This document shows positions 1 through 5,268 of a stretch of 11,135 nt of DNA, one piece after another. The first letter of the stretch is position 1; each line of letters begins with the position of its first letter. Both the position numbers and the translations under genes were made by a program. Origin of the DNA: Pseudomonadota bacterium (GTDB lineage: Bacteria; Myxococcota; Polyangia; Polyangiales; Polyangiaceae); NCBI GenBank assembly GCA_023419055.1, contig JAEZYO010000344.1, positions 1 through 11,135 of the forward strand. Direction: 5' to 3'. The notes beneath the pieces were generated by a model. The model made no database searches, was not told the DNA's origin, and saw only the letters and a list, made by a program, of their open reading frames with translations.

Positions 1-51
1 CTCAAGCCGGGGCGGAAGGCTGGACAGAGGGGCGAGAAGAAGGGCAAGTAG
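1..51 (+). CDS. C-terminal tail of a basic protein (5' end outside window)
   Basis: Frame 1 is open from the first base to a TAG at 49-51 and reads LKPGRKAGQRGEKKGK. The Lys/Arg/Gly-rich composition resembles the disordered basic tail of a nucleic-acid-binding protein or transposase. Sixteen residues are too few to name a family, and a chance open frame in GC-rich DNA is a real alternative. Confidence 0.3.
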   Translation, partial: LKPGRKAGQRGEKKGK

Positions 52-84
52 AACGAGTCACGCTGATGGGGACCACCGGGGGGA

Positions 85-342
85 ATGCTTCTGCAACGAC
101 TGGGTCCCATCCTTCTGCAAAGCGACACACTGGCTGCGCCTCTCGCGCCAACAACATTCAATGGAACAGCGATCTTGAACCACCCCACGTTCAGCCCCTC
201 CGGTGCCTGCTCCTTCCCCGGTTGTACGTACCCACTGCATGGTTCCGGGTTATGCGACGGGCGCCGGCAGCAACCACGGCGAAGGATGCCGCTGAGTCCT
301 CTGCGGCCGCCCCGGTGCGGGCCGAACACGAGCGCAGAGTGA
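85..342 (+). pseudogene. Possible remnant of a small zinc-finger (phage HNH-like) protein
   Basis: This 85-codon frame contains CSFPGC at codons 208-225, then GLC ending at 255. The pattern is C-x4-C-x9-C, followed by DGRRQQ. Many small phage and actinobacterial HNH-type or zinc-ribbon proteins have C-x4-C-x9-C-x2-H with a following basic helix. Here the expected final His is Arg (codon 262-264), and the frame stops at 340-342 soon after. The fit of the spacing is what I see; the relationship and the idea that the gene is decayed are inference. It could equally be a chance frame. Confidence 0.22.
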
Positions 343-454
343 GTAGATTCCCGCGGTGGCGGGCCTCCCTGGCCACACGCTGACTTCAACGCGGGCGGCC
401 GCCCAGCTGCAGGGATGGAAGGCGGAGTTATCCAAACCGACCCACACTCCGTGA

Positions 455-664
455 AGGAGAGGAGCGTACCCTTCTCGTGAAAGGTGCTCCAAGGCCCGTT
501 GCCGATGCAAGGGGCGTACTGCTCCCACTCACGCAAACCAGGAACAGTGCAGACTCGAAGCGACGAAGGATGACGGTCTCTGCGCCGCATGCCATGACGA
601 GGCTGCTAAGGATGCATCGCAAGCGAAGCTGGTCGAGTCCGGTGGCGGCGGACACCCGCGCTGA
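455..664 (+). pseudogene. Cysteine-rich frame without a start codon, possible broken zinc-binding protein
   Basis: Frame 2 is open from 455 (after a TGA at 452-454) to a TGA at 662-664. It contains six cysteine codons at 485, 500, 506, 548, 581 and 590. They read as CSKARCRC, then EQC, then DGLCAACHDE, a spacing typical of small zinc-binding domains. No ATG, GTG or TTG lies upstream in frame. A short frame that starts at ATG 415 runs into TGA at 478-480, just before the first cysteine, so a frameshift near 478 could have separated the start from the Cys-rich part. The product is not recognised. Confidence 0.22.
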
Positions 665-907
665 GGGCGCCTCTGTGCGCGAGGCTGCGAGGGCATCGGC
701 TACGGCCCGCTTCGTCGGGCACTGCCAAGTGAACCAGAGTCCCTTTCGCTGCGACCTCGTGGCTTCTCGCGCCCGCGGATAACAGGCTCCGCCGAGCCAG
801 AGACTCGCCATGGAAGGACGCGCCGCCCCATCGCTCTCCTCCGCTACAATCGCGCTGCCCCTGCGGCTGGTCCGGATGGTGTACAAGGGTAGAGGGAATA
901 GCCGAGC

Positions 908-1831
908 ATGCGCCTTCGTGACCTTGAGACACACCAACTAGGAACACTTCGCCTTCTGGAGTGCTTCACCCGCGATGACCTGAGTAGATACATAACTCGG
1001 TTCGAGAAGAGCTTTCGCGAACACACCGGCAGTGACTTCATGGACTACTGCCGCTGGGTAGTACGCCTGTATCGAGCTGCTAAGCACGTATTAGGGGCGG
1101 CCCTATTCCAGTGCGAAGCAGACCACGTAAGAGACACTGGACTCGGGAATCTCGAGTCCTACACCGCGTACTACGCATTCCATCATGCGGTCTGCGCGGT
1201 GACCACTCTGCTTCCCAACGTCAGATTCGAGTCTCTCGGCATAGTCCGACACCAGCGCTGTCTGAACGTGCTGGCGCATGAGGTGTTTCCGCGGCAGCCC
1301 CAGCATCCGACAGTCCAAGAGATGCTTACCGACTACAATCACCTGTTGGCATTGCGCGAAGCGTTCTCGTACCGGATACCGCTTGGTCGGCTCGGGGGGT
1401 CACCCGAGGAGAGTGCCCGTCTTGCTCTGGACCGCGCGAAGGACCACGTCGGACGACTAATTCAGCTCACGAACGTGTTGTCACACGCGCTCCATGCGCT
1501 GGCGAAGCTCCAGTTCCCTGGTATGGACTTTGATGCGCAATACTCAAGTCGCGGCCGGGCCATGGAGACCGATGAACTGCTCTTCTCTGTCCTGGACATT
1601 CGCGACCGGATGGGGACGACATCGTGGATGGACGACGACGATTATCGACGGCTAGGACAGCAATTCTACAAGCGCGGCCTTGTCCCGATTGACTGGTTTA
1701 TTATCGAGAAGTTGTGTGAAGACCTCGAATGCGCGTGGTGGGAAACCGACTCGACGAGTGCGAACGAGGGCCACAACGAGGAGTTCTCGATACGTGACGT
1801 GTCCCGATACCTGTCCTCCCTGATGGCGTAG
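908..1831 (+). CDS. Hypothetical 307-aa protein, weakly HEPN-like helical core
   Basis: Function unknown. The ATG at 908 follows an AGAGGG ribosome binding site (891-896), and the frame ends in TAG at 1829-1831. The protein is soluble and mostly helical, with no signal peptide or membrane segment. Around residues 77-125 it reads ESYTAYYAFHHAVCAV, then after a loop RCLNVLAHEVF. Near residue 150 it has LREAFSYRIPLG, and later a long helix with RLIQLTNVLSHALH. A YYAxxHA helix, then a polar R-x6-H type motif, then an R-x3-SYR element recalls HEPN-fold proteins (nucleic-acid-associated, often RNases in toxin and defence systems). The match is by eye, and the catalytic R-x4-6-H geometry is not secure. 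The C-terminal third has an acidic patch (MDDDDY) and an aromatic stretch (WWETD). The gene stands alone. Its third codon positions look less GC-biased than those of the large genes to the right, which suggests separate acquisition. Confidence 0.8.
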   Translation: MRLRDLETHQLGTLRLLECFTRDDLSRYITRFEKSFREHTGSDFMDYCRWVVRLYRAAKHVLGAALFQCEADHVRDTGLGNLESYTAYYAFHHAVCAVTTLLPNVRFESLGIVRHQRCLNVLAHEVFPRQPQHPTVQEMLTDYNHLLALREAFSYRIPLGRLGGSPEESARLALDRAKDHVGRLIQLTNVLSHALHALAKLQFPGMDFDAQYSSRGRAMETDELLFSVLDIRDRMGTTSWMDDDDYRRLGQQFYKRGLVPIDWFIIEKLCEDLECAWWETDSTSANEGHNEEFSIRDVSRYLSSLMA

Positions 1832-2118
1832 TTCCGCGGCGCGAGTTCCAGTCCCTGCCTGTGGACTCGCCCAACCGGTGCACCTCGCCCGCTGTCCGGT
1901 CACACTAAGAGTCCGGGCAGCAAAGGCCGCTCAAGAAGGCGCCGCAACAGCATGTCCAGAATCTGGCGGGCTTCCTGAGCCTTCTTGTCGGGCACCGCCC
2001 CCAGGTCAAGCTCCGGTAACCTCGCCCGGAGCAGCCCCGCCCCGTTCCATGACGCCTCCCGCTGGTCACGTCCTGCCATTCCCGCGGGCCCGCGTGCCTA
2101 GCGGGCGGTTGCGGGCGC
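1832..2118. other. Convergent intergenic region
   Basis: This separates the plus-strand gene ending at 1831 from the minus-strand gene ending at 2119. I see no gene in it. The open frames that cross it have Pro/Arg/Ala-rich shadow compositions. A short hairpin near its right end (2088-2106) is listed separately. Confidence 0.5.
2088..2106 (-). terminator. Small GC hairpin downstream of the membrane-protein gene
   Basis: GCCCGC (2088-2093) pairs perfectly with GCGGGC (2101-2106) around a 7-nt loop, 12 nt past the stop codon of the minus-strand gene. There is no T-run after it on the minus strand, so intrinsic termination is only possible, not shown. Confidence 0.25.
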
Positions 2119-2862
2119 TCACGCGGTTGATATCGGGCCAGGTTCCCGCGCTTCTGGCAAGAACGCCTGGCGTGAGAACGACGCCAGCACCTGGTACGCG
2201 AGTTCACCAACGGCTGCGCCGACCCCGGCAAGAACAATCCCACCGACGACGAGAACCACCCCCCGAAGTAACGGTGCCAAGCGCGCGGTCAGGCGCGCTA
2301 AGATCGACATACCGAGCGCTTCGAAAGCCGCAGCTCCGATGCTCCGCGCGCAGCGGCGCCTGAACTCCTCGGGAGCGATCTCGCCGCGATCGAGGAGCGC
2401 CACATCACGGATCGCATCCAACAGTCGCGGTACGAACGAGACCGCGACCCGGGCGGCGCGCATCGTCGCACCCAGGCTCACCGCCCGCGCCATTCCCTGC
2501 AGAGAATCCCGCGCCAGTGCGGCCGCCAAGAAAGAGCTCGCAGCGCTCGTCACGACGCTCCTCACGAGAGCCTTCCCAGCCCGCTCCCAGTCGATGGGAT
2601 CGTCGGGCCTGACGAGATGCTGCAGGCAAACGTCGATGACGACTGCGACGAGACCGTCCGTGAGCCCACAAGCCAACGCCTCGCCGGCCATCTCTCCTAG
2701 CGAGACGACGGGGACGCCATCTTCGATGCGATCGAGGACCAGTCCCGATCTTTCGAGGATCTCGGCCCTCGAGGGCATCGAGATCTCGACTCCTTCGATC
2801 GTGACTGACGACTGGGCACCCGCTGCCCAGCTGTGCTCCGTCACGTCGCTCGGGACGAGCAT
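2119..2862 (-). CDS. Hypothetical hydrophobic glycine-zipper-like protein, probably the C-terminal part of a split gene
   Basis: Function unknown. From the ATG at 2862 the frame gives 247 aa. It is rich in Ala/Gly/Val helices and ends with a strong membrane-like segment at about residues 198-230 (GVVLVVGGIVLAGVGAAVGE), which has small residues at regular spacing as in glycine zippers. The two halves look like variants of one helical unit (GKALVRSVVTSAASSF and ARSIGAAAFEALGMSI). The true N-terminus is doubtful. The same frame stays open and protein-like upstream (LTARLAETTNSLSADVLLC, then TLDGALGLQLKTGTDRYIRA) to a stop at 3112-3114, but contains no ATG, GTG or TTG above 2862. The neighbouring frame 3311-3006 supplies a start and a natural N-terminus, so a -1 shift near 3015-3018 would join them into a protein of about 395 aa. 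A localised membrane protein or effector is possible, but nothing identifies it. Confidence 0.65.
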   Translation of the reverse strand: MLVPSDVTEHSWAAGAQSSVTIEGVEISMPSRAEILERSGLVLDRIEDGVPVVSLGEMAGEALACGLTDGLVAVVIDVCLQHLVRPDDPIDWERAGKALVRSVVTSAASSFLAAALARDSLQGMARAVSLGATMRAARVAVSFVPRLLDAIRDVALLDRGEIAPEEFRRRCARSIGAAAFEALGMSILARLTARLAPLLRGVVLVVGGIVLAGVGAAVGELAYQVLASFSRQAFLPEAREPGPISTA

Positions 2863-3005
2863 GACGGTCCCGTCGGCCCTCGTCCTGAGCGCCGCCCTGA
2901 TGTATCGATCCGTCCCGGTCTTCAGCTGAAGCCCGAGCGCTCCATCCAGGGTGCACAGGAGTACATCCGCCGAGAGAGAGTTCGTCGTCTCTGCCAGGCG
3001 AGCTG

Positions 3006-3311
3006 TTAGGCTGACCCCATACCGCTCGCCGGCATCTGGAGGCGAATTACCGTCTCCGCCTCGAACACGACCCCAGCACCCTTCCGAGCAATGAGCTGCC
3101 GTCGGGCACCATCAAGAGCTCCGCGGAGTTTGGCAGCGTTCAACTCCGCGACCGTCCCGGTGGTCAACTTGAGATGCTCTGCCGTGCTGAGCACACCTAC
3201 TTCGCGGACCGCATCGAGAGCTCGAACCTGCGCGGTCACAGCAGAGCGGTTCACGAGCGAGCCGTCATCGCTTGACTCGACGGGCCGGCGATCATCGCAC
3301 TCAGCGGACAT
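3006..3311 (-). CDS. Hypothetical 101-aa frame, probable N-terminal part of the same split gene
   Basis: Begins at ATG 3311 (MSAECDDRRPVESSDDGS) with no obvious strong ribosome binding site, and ends at TAA 3008-3006. Residues 1-20 are polar and acidic. Residues 25-75 look helical (VTAQVRALDAVREVGVLST, LNAAKLRGALDGARRQLI). The end reads FEAETVIRLQMPASGMGSA, a beta-like segment that breaks off abruptly. The break lies at ATG GGG TCA GCC TAA. Re-reading one G of the GGGG run (3015-3018) continues directly into the open frame that becomes the 2862-2119 protein. A lost G in a former five-G run is the simplest explanation; two overlapping genes or recoding are less likely. No family recognised. 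Confidence 0.5.
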   Translation of the reverse strand: MSAECDDRRPVESSDDGSLVNRSAVTAQVRALDAVREVGVLSTAEHLKLTTGTVAELNAAKLRGALDGARRQLIARKGAGVVFEAETVIRLQMPASGMGSA

Positions 3312-3404
3312 GCGTCGATTCTTGCATCCACCTCTGACGGCGTAGGGCTCGGGTCAGCGACACTGGCCAGCGCTGGCTCTTCGCGGCCGCTGCCATTCGG
3401 GCGA

Positions 3405-3648
3405 CTATGAAGTGTCAGTGACGCCCAACGCGCCGGCGAACGCCGCCGTGATCGCCCTCCGCGCCTTCGGCGCGGACGCTACCACGCGCACCGGCAGCAG
3501 ACGCGAGGCCTCGCCAGCGGCGCCACGCTCGGGGGCTTGACCAGACACCTTCGCCGGCTCCGGCACGAGCGGGCGAGACTCCTTGCGCAGCCGGTAGATC
3601 CAGTTGCGCAGGTTGCTGAACGAAACGCCGCGCTCTGAGGCGAACTCA
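3405..3648 (-). pseudogene. tnpA: IS66-type transposase accessory protein TnpA, truncated
   Basis: Reading down from 3647, the frame gives EFASERGVSFSNLRNWIYRL, then RKESRP, a Pro/Ala-rich linker and LPVRVVAS. This is the layout of the small IS66-family TnpA protein: a helix-turn-helix with EFA...RGVS...W..RLR, a linker and a short beta segment ending in a PVRVV motif. The N-terminus is missing because the IS21-family element is inserted at 3648/3649; the open frame above it merely translates that element's end repeats. The C-terminus also stops early, at TAG 3405-3407, after GALGVTDTS. No tnpB or tnpC is present. The right-hand flank beyond 5144 does not restore a clean N-terminus (a stop lies about 12 codons upstream), so the gene was probably already broken. 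Confidence 0.6.
3644..3648. repeat. Left target-site duplication of the IS21-family element (ACTCA)
   Basis: ACTCA lies immediately left of the element's terminal TGTC and is repeated exactly at 5140-5144 right of the terminal GACA. A 5-bp duplication is within the range known for IS21-family insertions. Confidence 0.75.
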
Positions 3649-3667
3649 TGTCGCGGGGCGCGGTAGG

Positions 3668-3773
3668 TGATCCACCAGGAGCGCCCAAGCTGATCCACCC
3701 GAGGGCGGGCAAGGTGATCCACCCTTGATCACCCATACTGATCCACCCCAGGGGCGGGGATCCTGATCCACCC
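3668..3773 (+). repeat. Left-end array of five TGATCCACC repeats
   Basis: Copies of TGATCCACC(C) start at 3668, 3691, 3715, 3739 and 3764, so the spacing is 23, 24, 24 and 25 bp. A degenerate TGATCACCC sits at 3726. The inner two units with their spacer (3737-3773) form a 34-of-37 inverted match to 5086-5122. Multiple internal terminal repeats (L1, L2, L3 and so on) that bind IstA are characteristic of IS21-family ends; five on the left is a generous number. Confidence 0.85.
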
Positions 3774-3865
3774 CGCAGCTCCCGACAGGACGACGCCGAG
3801 GCGGGCGCCGCGAGGCGCGCTGGTGGGCCCTCGCGCGCCCTCCGATGGGTCAGGGGCGCGTGGGA

Positions 3866-3885
3866 CTCCGGGGCTTTCCCCGGAG
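3866..3885. promoter_or_regulatory. Perfect 8-bp hairpin just upstream of istA
   Basis: CTCCGGGG (3866-3873), loop CTTT, CCCCGGAG (3878-3885). It lies between the left-end repeats and the istA ribosome binding site. In other insertion sequences (IS10, IS50) such structures limit transposase expression from outside transcription. A similar role here is inference from position only. Confidence 0.45.
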
Positions 3886-3914
3886 GACCCGCCATGGCCG
3901 GAAGGAGATGCGAC

Positions 3915-4681
3915 GTGCTAGACGTGCGCGAGATGCTTCGGCCCCTGCGGCTCGGCGAGAGCGCGCGAGCGGTGGCGAAGATGCTCGGATCAGCCGCAAC
4001 ACGGTTCGCGAGTACGTCGCTTGGTTCGAGGCGGAGAGCCTGTTCCCCGGCGACGCGACGGCGCTGCCGACCGCGGCGGAGATCGCGGAGCGGCTCGCGC
4101 GAGCCTAGCCGGTGGCTCCGCCGCCCCGGCTCATGCCGTATCGGGACGAGATCGCCGAGCTGGTCGGGGCCGGCCTGCAGGTCAAGGTCGCCTGGGAGCG
4201 GTTCGCGGGAGCGCACCCAGATCAGCAGGCCAGTTACACCGCGTTCCGACGGTTCGTGCGGCGGTACGTGGACGAGCGACCGCGCCGGGCGGTGCTCCGG
4301 CTCGAGGTCGGGCCAGGCGAGGAGGCGCAGGTCGACTTCGGCTACGCGGGTTTGATCCCGCGGGTCCCCGGCGAGCCACCGGCGAAGACGTGGATACTCG
4401 TGATGACGCTGTCGCACAGCAGGCACCAGTACGTCGAGCTCGTCCAGGACCAGACCGTCGCGACCTGGCTCGCCCTGCACCGCAACGCCTTCGCGTTTTT
4501 CGGCGGCGTGCCCCGGAAGATCGTCCTCGACAATCTCAAGGCCGGGATCATCAAGGCCTCAATCACCGATCCCGAGGTCCAGCGCGCGTACCGCGAGTGC
4601 GCGGAGCACTACGGCTTCATCATCTCGCCGTGCGTAGCCCGGACCCCCGAGCACAAGGGCAAGGTCGAGCGCGGCGTCCAC
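3915..4681 (+). pseudogene. istA: IS21-family transposase IstA, frameshifted and truncated
   Basis: IstA is the DDE transposase of IS21. The start is GTG 3915, with AAGGAG 7 bases upstream. The first 25 codons (VLDVREMLRPLRLGESARAV...KMLG) give the N-terminal helix-turn-helix. A missing A near 3989 (GGATCA where GGAATCAGC is expected) shifts the frame, and homology continues as ISRNTVREYVAWFEAESL. An in-frame TAG at 4106-4108 replaces what is probably a Trp codon. Beyond it the DDE core is readable: first Asp in QVDFGYAG (4334-4336), second Asp in IVLDNLKAGI (4529-4531), Glu in HKGKVERGVH (4667-4669). Homology ends at 4681, where the C-terminal third should begin. Three independent lesions make it non-functional. 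Confidence 0.9.
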
Positions 4682-4731
4682 ATTGGAGAAGGCAGCCCCG
4701 CCGGTTGGATGATGTGGCACCATAGACCATC

Positions 4732-5061
4732 ATGCAGAACGACGATCCACATCGCGGCGAGTGGGGCGTGCGCTTGGAGAAGTGCATCAGCGCTCACTTC
4801 CGGCAACCCGACGGAAGCAGTCGGCGGGGATGGGAGTGGTTCGCCAGCCTCCGCCGCGATGATGACGTGCTCAAAGTAGTCGTCCGCACCTACCCCGAGC
4901 ATGACGCTGACGTTGCGAGCACAGGAGATCGGTACCTGGGCGAGGCGGCTCGTCAGTACATCTTCGACCTGCTGGCTCGGGGATGGGATCCCCACGCGTG
5001 GAAGCTCGAGGATGCCCAGCGGCTTGCGATTGTCGTTCGGCTGCCGCAGGCACCTGGCTAG
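4732..5061 (+). CDS. Hypothetical 109-aa protein inside the IS21-family element
   Basis: Not recognised. ATG 4732 to TAG 5061, with no strong ribosome binding site visible. The product is small, soluble and charged, with alternating strand and helix segments: EWGVRLEKCISAHF, GWEWFASLRRDDDVLKVVVR, a helix around YLGEAARQYIFDLLARGWDP, and LEDAQRLAIVVRLPQAP. This is plausible for a compact alpha/beta protein and unlike shadow frames. It sits between the broken end of istA and the right terminal repeats, where the rest of istA and all of istB should be. It could be a passenger gene, a host gene caught by recombination, or a chance frame. Confidence 0.55.
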   Translation: MQNDDPHRGEWGVRLEKCISAHFRQPDGSSRRGWEWFASLRRDDDVLKVVVRTYPEHDADVASTGDRYLGEAARQYIFDLLARGWDPHAWKLEDAQRLAIVVRLPQAPG

Positions 5062-5085
5062 GGCCGAGCGCGCGGAGGCGAGCCC

Positions 5086-5122
5086 GGGTGGATCAGCATG
5101 CCCGCCCCTGGGATGGATCAGT
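5086..5122 (-). repeat. Right-end inverted repeat with two TGATCCAYCC copies
   Basis: The complement of this 37-bp segment matches the left segment 3737-3773 at 34 of 37 positions. The two core copies lie at 5111-5120 and 5086-5095, 25 bp apart. The outer one is 15 bp from the terminal GACA. Only two copies are found at this end against five on the left, an asymmetry also known for IS21. Confidence 0.85.
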
Positions 5123-5139
5123 TCAGGGTTTCATTGACA

Positions 5140-5144
5140 ACTCA
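5140..5144. repeat. Right target-site duplication of the IS21-family element (ACTCA)
   Basis: Exact copy of 3644-3648, immediately following the terminal GACA of the element. Confidence 0.75.
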
Positions 5145-5211
5145 CCCTCCCTGCCAGAAGGGTAGCACTTCGGTCATGCGCTCGGCGTGAAGACGGTTCG
5201 CTTTCAAGGCA

Positions 5212-5242
5212 CCGCGCCCCAGGCGCCGAGCCCAGGGCGCGG
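5212..5242 (-). terminator. GC-rich hairpin downstream of the DUF4236 gene
   Basis: CCGCGCCC (5212-5219) pairs perfectly over 8 bp with GGGCGCGG (5235-5242) around a 15-nt loop. It starts 26 nt past the stop codon of the minus-strand gene. It has no following T-run, so its role in termination is only suggested by position. Confidence 0.3.
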
Positions 5243-5268
5243 AGGGCGGCGAGGCTGGTTGCGAGGCG

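Larger units (their letters stand above)
52..907. other. Long stretch without a convincing intact gene
   Basis: No frame here behaves like a complete gene. The long minus-strand frames have low-complexity Arg/Ser/Ala compositions typical of shadows in GC-rich DNA. The only suggestive content is two short cysteine-rich plus-strand frames (85-342 and 455-664), listed separately. From 665 to about 890 I see nothing. The last bases carry the ribosome binding site of the gene at 908. Confidence 0.5.
3649..5139 (+). mobile_element. IS21-family insertion sequence, internally rearranged, 1491 bp
   Basis: The limits rest on three agreeing signals. First, the terminal TGTC (3649-3652) is matched by GACA (5136-5139), giving 5'-TG...CA-3' ends as usual for IS21. 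Second, exactly 15 bp separate each terminus from the first TGATCC repeat. Third, ACTCA duplications flank both ends. Inside are a recognisable but broken istA (3915-4681), no istB, and a foreign-looking 400-bp stretch with a 109-aa frame. Intact family members are usually about 2 to 2.5 kb with istA and istB, so this copy is shortened and cannot mobilise itself. Its ends look intact, so an IstA/IstB pair elsewhere in the genome might still act on it; that is inference. Confidence 0.85.

Noticed and set aside
845..850. TACAAT as a -10 box for the gene at 908
   Set aside because: No acceptable -35 hexamer 16-18 bp upstream, and a single hexamer is too weak to call a promoter.
428..937. 169-aa minus-strand open frame
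   Set aside because: Ser/Arg/Ala-rich low-information product with no motif; it overlaps the start of the plus-strand gene at 908 and looks like a GC-rich shadow.
1863..1914. GGACTC/GAGTCC inverted repeat after the 307-aa gene
   Set aside because: A six-base stem with a 40-nt loop is too weak to call a terminator.
3366..3377. 12-bp perfect palindrome GCCAGCGCTGGC
   Set aside because: Short, GC-only and not placed at a gene start or element end; expected by chance in this composition.
3479..4480. 333-aa minus-strand open frame
   Set aside because: It runs antisense to istA and across the IS end repeats; Arg/Pro/Ser-rich shadow composition.
4112..4879. Separate gene starting at GTG 4112
   Set aside because: It is the in-frame continuation of istA after the amber codon at 4106-4108, and beyond 4681 it runs into unrelated sequence.
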